This document shows, in pieces, positions 30,419 through 47,884 of a stretch of 64,000 nt of DNA. Positions within the stretch are counted from its first letter, which is position 1; the number at the start of each line of letters is the position of its first letter. The stretch lies in NCBI GenBank assembly GCA_964030475.1, contig CAXIPT010000002.1:20564425-20628424 (forward strand), written 5' to 3'. The position numbers and the translations under genes are program-made. Source of the DNA: Tethya wilhelma. Its lineage: Eukaryota > Porifera > Demospongiae > Tethyida > Tethyidae. The notes under the pieces are model-generated. The model did no database searches, was not told the origin of the DNA, and saw only the letters and a list, made by a program, of their open reading frames with translations.

Positions 30419-31314
30419 TGTGCGTGTGTGTGTTTGCATGTGTGTGAGTTAACGTGTAAGAGTGAGGGAGAGAGAGGTGTTGCCACATCATACATTTGTT
30501 GCCAAGACTACAACCAAACAGAAGCTCCAAATGTTAAAATGATTTCAGTTCACGACTGACATAATACCCAGTACTAGTGCATGATTATTACAAGAGAAAT
30601 GCATTAGTTTTGACACACGTACACACACACACACATATACACTCAAACTCAAGGTGGGAGGGGAGACTTATAGCCTTTATAATATTGCACCATTAACTGC
30701 TGTGTCCCAGTGGAAATAACACACCCTGCCTCCAATTAGCTTATGAGCTATCTTAAGTTAAACATACTTAAAACCAGCTCACACTCACTCACTAAAATGA
30801 AAAGTTACATAATATAAATTGAATGATCATTGGAGGTCACATCAGTAAAGGCACATGAGAGTACAATCCACAGCAAACGCTCAAAAGAAAGCTTGCTGGG
30901 AGTAGTTTTTGTAAAAAGTGGTAAAATACTAATTGCATCCACATTTGATATGCTTGCACATGGCTGATATCATGATTGTGTAATTATGGAGTCTCTACAA
31001 ATTAGAAACCCAACTTCCATATAAATCCAAACTGCTGTTGAGCTTCCTGTATCTATGCTGTAAATAAGCTAGGTATGATGGACTGTTCCATGGAAGAAAC
31101 TCAATAGCTAAAAAAAATGCCATGCCACAGCACAGTCATACAGTGTCAGTGTGTCTATCCATCCATGAGCTAATACATTGTGCACACATTTGCACAGACA
31201 GGAGATATAACAGTCTTTTTTTGATATCATTAGAGTTAAGGAAACTAAAGTGAAAGTTGAAGCCTTTTTTAAGGATACAAGTACAGTCACACGTACGTAC
31301 AGTAAACTTGAGAT

Positions 31315-31366
<52 letters not shown>

Positions 31367-32737
31367 ATACTCAGCCTTTCTAGGAAATTTCTCATTAATT
31401 ACCTGTCATGTCTACTCTAATCTGCAGCACACACACACATAAACTGGCAGTTGATATTTACACTGTCTGAATGGGTGAACAATCAGACAAAAGAATGACA
31501 ATCAACACCACCATTTTTGTTCTCTTCATTCAACAGTTCCAAGGAGCCCCCAGAGACCCAGAGCTACTCTAGTATGTTACTGCTGTACTTGTGTTGCTTG
31601 AAAACAAGGTAGTATTGTATCATAAGCACACACACCTGCAAATTATGTACACCCATAATTTGTGAAAAAATTCTAGGACTGTTTTGCCATTATTATTATA
31701 TCATAATAATCTATTGACAAGAGAAAGTAGCCCGCTATCTAGACTAGACTACATATCAGCAACAGATCATTAACCATGCAGTTATGCTGTACAGGGAAGG
31801 TTTATTATTTACATAAGTCAACAATTTTGATAACAGTCGCACTTATCACTGATATTAGTTGTGTGTCTCACCTGTTGGGCACAGATCTGTGTGTGCAGGA
31901 GTGTTGCAACAGCCAATGTTGCCCAGAGAACGCTCTGATCTGCTTTCTTCATGATANTAAAATGATTTCAGTTCACGACTGACATAATACCCAGTACTAG
32001 TGCATGATTATTACAAGAGAAATGCATTAGTTTTGACACACGTACACACACACACACATATACACTCAAACTCAAGGTGGGAGGGGAGACTTATAGCCTT
32101 TATAATATTGCACCATTAACTGCTGTGTCCCAGTGGAAATAACACACCCTGCCTCCAATTAGCTTATGAGCTATCTTAAGTTAAACATACTTAAAACCAG
32201 CTCACACTCACTCACTAAAATGAAAAGTTACATAATATAAATTGAATGATCATTGGAGGTCACATCAGTAAAGGCACATGAGAGTACAATCCACAGCAAA
32301 CGCTCAAAAGAAAGCTTGCTGGGAGTAGTTTTTGTAAAAAGTGGTAAAATACTAATTGCATCCACATTTGATATGCTTGCACATGGCTGATATCATGATT
32401 GTGTAATTATGGAGTCTCTACAAATTAGAAACCCAACTTCCATATAAATCCAAACTGCTGTTGAGCTTCCTGTATCTATGCTGTAAATAAGCTAGGTATG
32501 ATGGACTGTTCCATGGAAGAAACTCAATAGCTAAAAAAAATGCCATGCCACAGCACAGTCATACAGTGTCAGTGTGTCTATCCATCCATGAGCTAATACA
32601 TTGTGCACACATTTGCACAGACAGGAGATATAACAGTCTTTTTTTGATATCATTAGAGTTAAGGAAACTAAAGTGAAAGTTGAAGCCTTTTTTAAGGATA
32701 CAAGTACAGTCACACGTACGTACAGTAAACTTGAGAT

Positions 32738-32777
<40 letters not shown>

Positions 32778-33363
32778 ATACTCAGCCTTTCTAGGAAATT
32801 TCTCATTAATTACCTGTCATGTCTACTCTAATCTGCAGCACACACACACATAAACTGGCAGTTGATATTTACACTGTCTGAATGGGTGAACAATCAGACA
32901 AAAGAATGACAATCAACACCACCATTTTTGTTCTCTTCATTCAACAGTTCCAAGGAGCCCCCAGAGACCCAGAGCTACTCTAGTATGTTACTGCTGTACT
33001 TGTGTTGCTTGAAAACAAGGTAGTATTGTATCATAAGCACACACACCTGCAAATTATGTACACCCATAATTTGTGAAAAAATTCTAGGACTGTTTTGCCA
33101 TTATTATTATATCATAATAATCTATTGACAAGAGAAAGTAGCCCGCTATCTAGACTAGACTACATATCAGCAACAGATCATTAACCATGCAGTTATGCTG
33201 TACAGGGAAGGTTTATTATTTACATAAGTCAACAATTTTGATAACAGTCGCACTTATCACTGATATTAGTTGTGTGTCTCACCTGTTGGGCACAGATCTG
33301 TGTGTGCAGGAGTGTTGCAACAGCCAATGTTGCCCAGAGAACGCTCTGATCTGCTTTCTTCAT
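25781..33363 (-). CDS. Membrane docking protein with many SH2-binding tyrosines
   Basis: Eight exons: 33363-33283, 30353-30268, 30197-30068, 29994-29905, 29579-29404, 29171-29031, 28861-28621 and 26542-25781, about 570 residues. Exon 1 is a signal peptide (WATLAVATLLHTQICAQQ). Exon 2 gives an ectodomain of only ~40 residues with two cysteines. Exon 3 is the membrane helix (GAIIGIAVGGVAVAVVLFLC, a Cys-rich run, then RRARGK). The cytoplasmic part has proline-rich SH3-type stretches (RPTPPPPSKKPAVLPKP) and many tyrosines: YVNL, YINL, YVNF, YENL and YYNI fit Grb2-type pYxN sites; YVPM and YIYM fit PI3K-type pYxxM. The design recalls LAT-like and Gab/FRS2-like scaffolds, so coupling to Grb2 and PI3K is inferred. 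Exons 1 and 5-8 also occur as duplicate copies because contigs overlap here. Confidence 0.75.
26196..27925. repeat. Contig-overlap duplicate of 27927-29652
   Basis: The two segments match throughout and differ mainly in (GT)n lengths, for example 27824-27891 against 29585-29617. The second begins immediately after the N at 27926 and the first ends there. Three exons of the docking protein appear twice. The N at 28267 lies in another GT repeat. Confidence 0.88.
30536..31956. repeat. Contig-overlap duplicate of 31958-33368
   Basis: Both segments start at AAAATGATTTCAGTTCACG and end at CTTTCTTCATGATA, and differ visibly only at a (CA)n repeat (31317-31364 against a shorter run at 32738-32776). 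The join is the single N at 31957. The signal-peptide exon of the docking protein therefore appears twice. Confidence 0.9.
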
Positions 33364-33517
33364 GATAGAGGTTGCACAATACTAGACTTGATCGGTGCTT
33401 GTAGGAGGAGTTAGGGAACACTTTACTTCCGTAATTGCACGTGCGCGATATTAATCTAGAAACTATTTATCTAATGTCTGCGAATTGCCTACAGGGTAAT
33501 GGTCGTCGAAATAAAAC

Positions 33518-34899
33518 ATGGCGAGTGGTCTCTCTTCTTCTTCTAGTGGTTCTACCGGTCCAGCCGCCCAGGATCAATCCGGTGGGAAGATCTCGGGTGT
33601 CCTTTCAGAGGAGGCAAAGATCAGGGAACTAGCTGAACAGATAACAACTCGATTTGCTCATGCACATCAACTCAAGTCAAAACTCGCGGCCCAACAGCAG
33701 CCGCCACAGCAACAGACCACGACTGCCATCACCATGCAGGTATGTATACCCACACAGGAACACACTCTCTCACACACACTTGTCATTGGTTTGGGATTGT
33801 GGTGCCATTGTGTGTAAGGTTGGTTCATCCTACCTTGTGGTTTTGTGGCTTGTAGACTAATTATTATTGAATATTATTTTCAAATTTTAGCTCACTCAAG
33901 CAGAAGAAATGAGCAAACGATTACAAGAGGCTATCAACAGGCTTCAAGAGGCAGTACGAGGTATGCCTCATATCTCACCATCTACCCTGCCAGCCTAGGA
34001 CGCACACACATTCACCATATTTAATTATATACATTCTTTAGACTATTCACTGAGTGGCCTGTACGACAGACTAGGTGTGATTGCAAAGAAATTGAATCTG
34101 AAAGTTGACCTCCAGCACGGCCGCACCCCCAGCATCTTCCTCGTATCAGATGCATTCTTCTACATTGAAGTATGTTGCCATGACAACGGCACAGTCACCT
34201 CTGTGAAACTGGCCCAAGCTAATACTTCTCCGGTTTGTCTTTATTGTTGCCATAGCAACCATCCACTAGCCAACCCTGCATGCACACCTCCTGCCCACAG
34301 GAAGACTCCGCTGTGCTAGCCAAGCTCCTTGTGGATCGTTGTTTTGTTGAGTTTGAGGCTCACATTGCAGCCCTCGTCTCTCTCTATGGCAACGCTAGCC
34401 CCGCCAATGTGTCCAATGTCTTCAAGGTGCTGCACTCACTGGAGAGCGTGCTGACACAGATCAGCAAGAGCAGGTCAGGTCAGCAAAACTGACAAAAGAT
34501 GTGAACATTATCTCTCGTTGTCCTTGGACACTGTAGCCCACAGAATGCTGTGCAGGAGATGATCATGGGAAACCCCCTGGGCTATGTGTCTCAGCGAAGA
34601 GGAGGTAAGGAGACCTCCGTGGGACTCCTGTTCCCCTTGCGTACCTCTCCTCTCTCGCACTGCAGGTCTCCCGATGTATCTTACTTTCTTCATCCACCCT
34701 TATGACGTCCTCAAGAACCCTGATCGGTTCAAGAACAGACAGGAAGTGGGTGTGGATGTGGGTGTGGCTGGAAAGGTGCTCGTGGCAAAGAGTGCTACAC
34801 AATACCGTATCTCAATTGTCCCTAATCAATTCGAGTGAGGGATTGTCTCATTGGTCCATGTCTCTTTCAAACCTAGCACTCACACACACACACACACAC

Positions 34900-34938
<39 letters not shown>

Positions 34939-35995
34939 CCATCAACAGCTAGCTTCTTTGCCCTGACTCTTCAGAACAGTGCTCTTCTTCCGCTCACTCT
35001 CATGCTAGAACTGACCACTAGTATCCCGGTGTGTGGCTTGATTCACGAGCTGTTAATGAAGTTCTTACCAACTGGTGAGTTCAGCCTCTAGCAATTCCTT
35101 GGGAAGGACTGTTCCTCTCCCGATGCCTGAGGACAAACCAACATTGAACTTTTGAAGACTGTCAGGTCAACTTTGATATCTTCTTTGATTAGAGCACCAG
35201 TCCTCAGTGGTCCCGGGAGGAGGGGTTCACATCAACCAGCTCATTGCTCAATCCAAAGCCAACCAAGATGGCAAAGAAGTGCTCACTGACAAATGGAGGC
35301 TGGTGGTGAGTCTAGAGATACACCTAGTGCATGCCTGGCTCTTGTTGTCACTGACTCCTCCCCCTCTGTCTCTCCCAGTGTCTTCCTAGTCAGTACCACT
35401 ACTACCTTATGCCGGCTGAACTGAGATCACGTGATCCATCACATGACTTCAAGCCTAAAGATTGTGGTATCATGCTGTCCAATGTGAAATTTGTTCTCAC
35501 TGTCTACATTTTCCAAGTTATAATTGTATGTGAAGACATAGCCTCACATTTACACAATCATGTTATGTTAATTGTCACACACACACACACACATGTACAG
35601 CTGCTAAGAAAGCAGTTGACGTACAACACTCTCCTCTCAAGCTGTCTAGGGAGAAGTAAAAAGGGAGTTCCCCTGCTGAAAGACACTGCCGAATATATCT
35701 TTGAATTGAATACAATACCACCTGGCCAGATTTCAGTTGCCATGGATACTCAAGATGCTTCAGATAGCAAAATTATTGGTAAAAGTTACAAATTAGTATA
35801 TAGCAATGTCCCATACATAACACACATGCATACGTTTGCTATATTTTATACAGTTGAATTTGTCATTACTGACCAAAGTCCTACAGAGCCAATTGTTAAA
35901 GTAAAGGTAGGAGAGAATGGAACAGCTGTTGCTCAACCCAAGCTAACAGAAGTAGTGAAACGGTTAGAACGACACACATTTTCAAAATGTGATAT

Positions 35996-36048
<53 letters not shown>

Positions 36049-36182
36049 GGTGTCTCTCAATTCCTGTCACCTTGCAAGCTGCCCTGAAGTATCCAACACA
36101 GCTTCTTGACAATGTAACAGCTGACATTGTTCAACACTACCACCAAGCACTTAAGATCTTTAATTCCTCTCTGGCCTCATAG
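33518..36182 (+). CDS. MED1: Mediator complex subunit 1, short form
   Basis: Twelve exons: 33518-33739, 33891-33960, 34042-34232, 34301-34473, 34537-34604, 34666-34834, 34938-35074, 35193-35305, 35379-35516, 35601-35778, 35854-35962 and 36050-36182. It encodes about 565 residues in the MED1 N-terminal fold order: SGLYDRLGVIAKKLNL, FLVSDAFFYIEV, FVEFEAHIAALVSLYG, GGLPMYLTFFIHPYDVL, LLRKQLTYNTLLSSCLG and RCLSIPVTLQAALK. MED1 is the Mediator middle-module subunit that contacts activators in the nucleus. Vertebrate MED1 continues for ~1000 more disordered residues with nuclear-receptor LxxLL boxes. This one stops right after the folded part, so those boxes are absent. An ETS-like ACTTCCG site lies upstream at 33424. 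The last acceptor is formed by a (CT)n microsatellite. Confidence 0.9.
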
Positions 36183-36293
36183 TTTTGAAAATCAACAATA
36201 TAATTATTATCATTCAAACACACTTAAGACTTGTAACATAACACAATCTTTAAAAAATTATCTTGTCATTATTAAGACAGTGTTGTGTGCAAT

Positions 36294-37492
36294 TCAGTAT
36301 GGTGTGGCTGGTCTGTTGGCAATCCATTTCTCGATGTTTGGCAGCTTCTCAACGCTTTTCTTGAGCTTGGAAAGAGATGGAAAGAGCTCAAGCATACCAG
36401 GACGATGTGTATCCAGTGTGTTGAGAAGAACAGCTAGTGCAAAGTCAGCATAAGTGACCTGCAGAGGTGTGCCATGTGCATATGTCATAGTAATACATAA
36501 ATGTTATACGAATCATGTTCACAAAATTAATTTACATGAACTACAATTCTAGTACCTAATTGGACCGACTCACTGGACCATGACTGCATGGATGCAAGTA
36601 AATGGATCGACCTGTACCTTGTTTCCTATGATCCAACCCTCTGGTGTGTTGTTCTTTGCCACCATTCCCTCCAGTTTTGTCAGAGTTAAAGGAAGATAGG
36701 ATTCAACAAATTCCTTCTCCGATGCAGCCTAAAAGATAGATTGTTAAGACAAATTCAGTGTAAAACTAATCAGATGTCATGTCATAAATTTGCTGACCTT
36801 TCTTGTTTCATCTTTCTCCCAGAAGAAGTGGGATATTTTCCACCACAAGTCTTCAGTGCATTCCACAACTGAGAACAGCTCTGCATTTTCTTCAGCATTA
36901 CTACCAGCTAGACCTGTATAAATGATTCATAATGGCAGTAATAAGTAGGGTCTTTACAGTCTTGATGGATGTTTATAATACTATTATGTATTCTGCATTA
37001 CGTTCCCAGACTGCATGGGGTTATTGATCATTTATATTGTCACCACACAATGCTATACTCAATGCAGTGTGTCATTATCACATTTCTAAGAAGCTGTATT
37101 AGGTTATCACTACTCCATAGTACTACTTCACAATGCTGTATAGCTTGCACCATTGTTCCCACATCTGAATGACAAACAACTGTACCGCAGGTACTCACCG
37201 TGCTTCTCTGCAAGATATCTTGCAATTGATCCATTGCCATTCAGCGTTCTTCCATCAAACTCCAGCATGGGTATGATACCATACGGGGTAGCTATGTAAA
37301 AAGAATTACATCAATGATGAGTATTTTTACTGAGCTCACTTACTTATATCTATGCTTACTTGGTCTGAATTCTGGCCATTTTTCAGGCTGAATGCGCTGG
37401 TCTTCAAATTCCAGGCCTGCTTGTACAAGAATAAACCTTATGAGCTCTGCACGCCCTTTGTAATTGAGATATGTTAACTTGTAAGTAGCCAT
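36294..37492 (-). CDS. Sigma-class glutathione S-transferase A
   Basis: Five exons: 37492-37360, 37291-37199, 36913-36798, 36728-36618 and 36458-36294, giving about 205 residues. The N-terminal thioredoxin fold begins MATYKLTYLNYKGRAELIRF with the catalytic Tyr near position 8. The cis-Pro motif GIIPMLEFDGRTLNGNGSIA supplies glutathione contacts. The C-terminal helices end with VTYADFALAVLL, the conserved N-capping and folding motif. The closest well-known relatives are sigma GSTs including haematopoietic prostaglandin D synthase. The substrate cannot be told from sequence. It is divergently transcribed from NDUFB3. Confidence 0.9.
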
Positions 37493-37627
37493 TTCACGGA
37501 CTCGGAGATTGATCAGAAATCGTTCGCATAATGTGTGTGCGCATGCTCAGTCCAATTCTTTCGCAAAGTAAGGTAATGGGCGGAGCTTTTAGTTGGAATG
37601 CGCGTTATTTAGAATCAACTGGTCAAG
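37493..37627. promoter_or_regulatory. Divergent promoter of GST A and NDUFB3
   Basis: Only 135 bp separate the two start codons. The interval contains GTGCGCATGCTC, a partial NRF-1 palindrome (consensus YGCGCAYGCGCR), and no other gene. A shared bidirectional promoter is the simplest reading. Confidence 0.55.
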
Positions 37628-37882
37628 ATGTTTCTCCAAAAACTTTTGCTTCAAAGAGATGCCAGAGCTAGAGTAGCGGCATGGAGAGATAATCCTGTAC
37701 CAGCTAGAGACCCTTGGACAAGATTTGAAGCATGGAGATATGCTCCTGACATCAACCGTGCAGCGAACAGGAGAAGAATGTTCCCTGGACTCTTTCTAGG
37801 CATTGGTGCCTTTCTAGTTCTCGTAGCGTTTGAAGAGTTCTACTGGAAACCCAACCATCCAGAAGATGATCACCATCACTAG
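37628..37882 (+). CDS. NDUFB3: NADH dehydrogenase 1 beta subcomplex subunit 3 (B12)
   Basis: An accessory subunit of the complex I membrane arm, encoded in one exon of 84 codons. RDPWTRFEAWRY matches the conserved RDPWxRxEAWRY core. It is followed by a membrane helix (FPGLFLGIGAFLVLVAFEEF), the usual YW...P segment and a His-rich tail ending DDHHH. The length is close to other NDUFB3 proteins (~90-100). The intron-free form is normal for such a small gene. The start at 37628 gives a basic N-terminus with no cleavable presequence. Confidence 0.9.
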   Translation: MFLQKLLLQRDARARVAAWRDNPVPARDPWTRFEAWRYAPDINRAANRRRMFPGLFLGIGAFLVLVAFEEFYWKPNHPEDDHHH

Positions 37883-38123
37883 TTGTTGTTCCTCACATGC
37901 ATGGTGAGTGTGTTATTGTTTAAGATTTCTGTGCCAGCGACCCTTGATTGACTGTATTATTTAAAACTTCTCTTACAGTACCACTCAAGTTTACGCAAGT
38001 AGTATATGGCTGAACATAGTATCATCCTTAGTATGTGTTGAACTACTTGTATACTGACATTATAATATTTAGTGGATTATTTAATTCTATTGGTTTATGG
38101 TCAGTGTATCTTTTGTGTTCAGT

Positions 38124-39792
38124 TCAAATTGAGGTTATTGGTCGATTTTTTAGCCACTTTGCAATCCTGGGTAGCTTTTGCGCACTCTCCCTCTGTTTTG
38201 CTAGCATTGGGCACTTCTCCTTTGCATCAGGCACGTTCTCAACAACGTAGTCAAACAAAAGATATGTGGCAAAGTCTGCATAGGTCAACTGAAGTGTGTG
38301 CGGCAAATCAGACAAGCCAGGAATTAGTATTTATGATCATACCTTGTCTCCCCATATCCAACCTTCTGGTGAACCATTTGCAGCTGCTCGCTTTTCAAAC
38401 CTGTCTATGTGATCAGGAAGATAGTCTTCATGTAGTGTCCTTGTCAACATTGCCTGCAACAACATGCAACTGTACATTTGTATCTCAAGAGGAGTGCTTG
38501 GTTACTTTTCTAGCTTCATCTTTCTCATGGTAAATGGCAGCATAGATTGCGACCCATGCATCAGCTGTAGCATCTACAATGCTGAACAATTCAGCATTTT
38601 CCACAGCAGTAGACCCAGCAAGACCTTGTAGTCAATGAAGTGCATGGATACATGACATTGTACACCTGTTAGCCATTGATCATGATTTCATTCTTATTAT
38701 CTAAATGACTATGCCCTCACTTGGCACCCCTGCAGCTCTCTAACATTGAGCCAACGTGTCTCTGTATTCATCACAGAAAGGAAATGAAACTGCACATGCA
38801 GCCTAACATGGGACATCCCCATGTCCAGAGTGTTTGTTCCTATTAGTGATATGGCAACCCCTGACCCCTGCATGACATGCTACCACTCACATGCAATTGA
38901 GGGACTTCCCCAATAGAGCAAGTCATGCACAAGTGTGTGCTTCAAAAGTGATTTAATCAACTTGAGGTCTGCCTTTAGGCAAGCTAAGACATAACATGGT
39001 AGCATGTTCAAAGCAAACTGTCTCTAATAGTTTGCAAATAATCCACAATGGGTAATAAAATCATACCACTACACAATCTGTCTGATAAAAGAACATAAGC
39101 CAACACTGGCTTGAAGGTATTAATTTAAACATGCAGCTCAGAGAGTTTAAGTAATATTATCCTAATTTGTGTCACGCTCAAACTTAAAATCTTGAAATTC
39201 TCTGTGCATGCATTCCAACAATCATGCAATCAAGTTTTACAATTGCATACTTTAAAGAAGCTCAAATAATTTGGTCATGCACACTTGATTTGAGTAGCTT
39301 TCTGAACTCTTATGACAATCATTGCTGCTGCATACATGCAGTGATGACTTTGGCCACTGAATGGCAGTGAATACACTCAATGCAGGTGCCAAATCAATCA
39401 TAATCGACATACAATATGGTTTAATTTATACCGTGTTGCTCAGAGAGCATGCGAGCAATTCCTGTGCTCCCAGAGAGTCTCAGTTCATCATCAATCTCCA
39501 AAATAGGAATCACTCCAAATGGAGAACCTGTAAAATGTTATACAACACAATTAAGTTAACTTATGGCAGCAATGAGCATTATAGTAACATTGCGGAATTT
39601 ACTATACACCTACCTTCACAATTGCAATTGTTTACCTGGCTTTTGCTTGCTCCATTCTTCAAATGGAATCCTCTTGTCTTCATAAGGAATATTTAGGTAA
39701 GCAAATACAAATCTCACGAGCTCTGCGCGACCGCGGAAAGGGTAATAGATGAGCTTGTAGCTCGGACAATTCTCGCAATCACCAAATGACAT
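38124..39792 (-). CDS. Sigma-class glutathione S-transferase B
   Basis: Five exons: 39792-39636, 39527-39432, 38624-38506, 38453-38343 and 38288-38124, with the same phases as GST A, so the two genes are duplicates. The N-terminus MSFGDCENCPSYKLIYYPFR has a short Cys-containing extension before the thioredoxin fold; the catalytic Tyr lies in YKLIYYPFRGRAELVRF. The GVIPILEIDDE segment gives the cis-Pro loop and the last exon has LTYADFATYLLFDY. Introns here are longer than in GST A. An upstream in-frame Met exists (39858), but the chosen start matches family length. Confidence 0.88.
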
Positions 39793-39959
39793 GACTAAGT
39801 TATCAATGTGCAATGCAAACAGTATTTTTTGCAGATTAAAATTTAAATCTCGGATCACACTGAGCAGTGCAAGGGAGTTGACTATTTTTATACTTAATAG
39901 TCATCCGGACTCATTCCTGTCTAAAGGGAGGATCTAGGAAGCTTCTAAGGTATATATAT

Positions 39960-40080
39960 CGCGATATCGGTTATCGGGATCCAGAGTATCACGTGACTCG
40001 TTGTTACTCGCGCGCGGGATCGAGATCGCGATCTCTCGCGCGCGGCTAGATCGCATGCGCATGCGCGTATCGCAAAGCAC
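39960..40080. promoter_or_regulatory. CpG-rich palindromic promoter with an NRF-1 site
   Basis: The stretch is made of self-complementary CpG-rich words (GAGATCGCGATCTC, CGCGCGCG) and contains TGCGCATGCGCG at 40056-40067, a full NRF-1 consensus. It lies 60-170 bp before the SDHA start and between SDHA and GST B, which are divergent. NRF-1 control of respiratory genes is established in vertebrates; its use here is inferred. Confidence 0.6.
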
Positions 40081-40130
40081 CGCACATCAAGCAACTTTGA
40101 CCAGTGTACAGTTCTAATATTTTACGGGCC

Positions 40131-44339
<4,209 letters not shown>

Positions 44340-44599
44340 TATAAGATTTCCAACAGGCTACAAACTCTCAGTTGAACTTTGTTTTAGTGTACATGTATTA
44401 TCAAGAGTGTTGAATGTATGAAATTATTTGAGAAATCATTATTACCATTACGTAATTTTGCGGTTTCGTTGGCATAGTGATCACCATAGTAACTGCTGAC
44501 GTCAAAAGGTGAAAATCATTTCAGCAGGCCGGCCTTCTGCTATTCTGAACCCTCTGGTGCTTTTGTGTGGTACGTACTTTGTATCTGCTGCTCGGAAAG

Positions 44600-45689
44600 A
44601 TGGAAGAGAAACAAAACAACATAGAGATGGCTAAGCTCGCTGAGCAATGTGAACGTTACGAAGATATGGCAAAGGTAAAGAGTTTGGTAAATCAGTGTTG
44701 AAAACTATCTGTATAGATTTAATATATTTTATCTTTTTGATGATAGTTCATGAAGCAAGTCACAGAAAACATTAATAAGGATGGAGATAAAACTTTGTCA
44801 GCTGAAGAACGCAATCTACTCTCCGTGGCTTACAAGAACGTTGTAGGAGCTAAACGAAGTTCTTGGCGAGTGATCTCCAGCATTGAGCAGAAGAGTGACG
44901 ATGAATCAAGGAAACAAGAAGTGAAAAAGTATCGAGAACAGATTGAAGCTGAGCTCAAGGAAACCTGCAAGCAAGTTTTGGTTAGTTGGCTGTGTTTTTG
45001 TTGTTTTTTTTTCTTTCAAATAATTTATGATGTCTTGTGATTTGAAGGAACTTCTTGACAACTTCTTGATTAGTGGGTCTGTAGGAGGAGATGCTGACAC
45101 CCAACAAGTAGAATCACAAGTGTTTTATCTAAAAATGAAGGGAGATTACTATCGGTATCTAGCTGAAGTGGCTACATCGAAAGATGGTCTGTGATATGTA
45201 AGTTGTGCCTATTTTGTTTTTAAGTAACTTTTTTCCGCTTTCAGAAGTTCAAACAAAGTCAGAGGAAGCTTACCAAAAGGCAAGCGATTTGGCAAATGAG
45301 AGAATGCCTCCCACACATCCAATCCGACTTGGTTTGGCGTTGAATTTCTCAGTTTTTTTCTATGAGATCATAAACAAACCAGATAAAGCTTGTGAATTGG
45401 CAAAAAAAGTATGTTGATATGGTGATAATGTTCAAATTGTGATAGTTGTCTACTTCTCCCCACATCAGGCATTTGACAGTGCTATTGCTGAACTAGATAG
45501 CCTCAAGGAGGATTCCTACAAAGACAGTACTTTGATCATGCAACTTCTGAGAGACAATCTTACTGTGAGTTGTTACCATTCCCACTTGAACTGAATTTTA
45601 GTATTGTCTTTTGTTTGTAGCTTTGGACTGCAGACACTGGAGGTGATGATGAGGGTGCTGAAGATGCTGAAGTACAAGGAAATATGTAG
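44600..45689 (+). CDS. 14-3-3 protein A
   Basis: Six exons: 44600-44674, 44747-44980, 45048-45187, 45245-45408, 45469-45564 and 45621-45689, about 258 residues. 14-3-3 dimers bind phosphoserine/threonine peptides. The family signatures [20 protein letters not shown] (binding Lys and Arg), YYRYLAEV (binding Arg-Tyr) and [16 protein letters not shown] are present. The acidic tail [11 protein letters not shown] is typical. It lies 0.4 kb upstream of a second 14-3-3 gene in the same orientation, a tandem duplication. The isoform class was not assigned; the family divides differently in sponges. Confidence 0.95.
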
Positions 45690-46055
45690 ACAGACTGTTG
45701 AAAATAACTTTGACTTGCATGCTATATACTTCCTTGATATGTTTTAGCAATGGTTTTTAGGCTAGTGCATTTTGTTGGTACAGCAATAAATTTCTGATTG
45801 TAATCGAGATCTGTTCTTTAGAGGGTGTGTACCTACTGCGCTTGCGCAGAGTAGTTTGCGCGCGCACTATCCCCTTACGTTATGATGTCACAATTTTTTA
45901 ACTAACCAATCAGAAAGCCGTTGGCATGGAAATTGCTATGACAACGAATGACGTTTCACTATATGGGGCGCCACCCACAGATCACACAGGGCCACTTGGG
46001 AATCGTTTCAAAGCTGTTTTGAGATATCTTTTTGTGTGCTAAGACTACATCAATA

Positions 46056-47711
<1,656 letters not shown>

Positions 47712-47884
47712 TAATATTGTTAGCAAGTCTAATTGTAATGGCTAACTGTGGAAACATTTTGATGTGATAGAATCTAGTTAGGTCACTTTTTATAGGATAT
47801 ACATTAGTGTTTCTTTAAAAAAAATCTTCATTGTGAATATCCAAGTGATGAGCATCATTTAGAATATACCACAAAATCTGAAAA

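Noticed and set aside
20209..33368. True tandem gene duplications at the three single-N joins
   Set aside because: Each repeat begins and ends exactly at an N and differs mainly in microsatellite length, which fits unmerged contig overlaps better.
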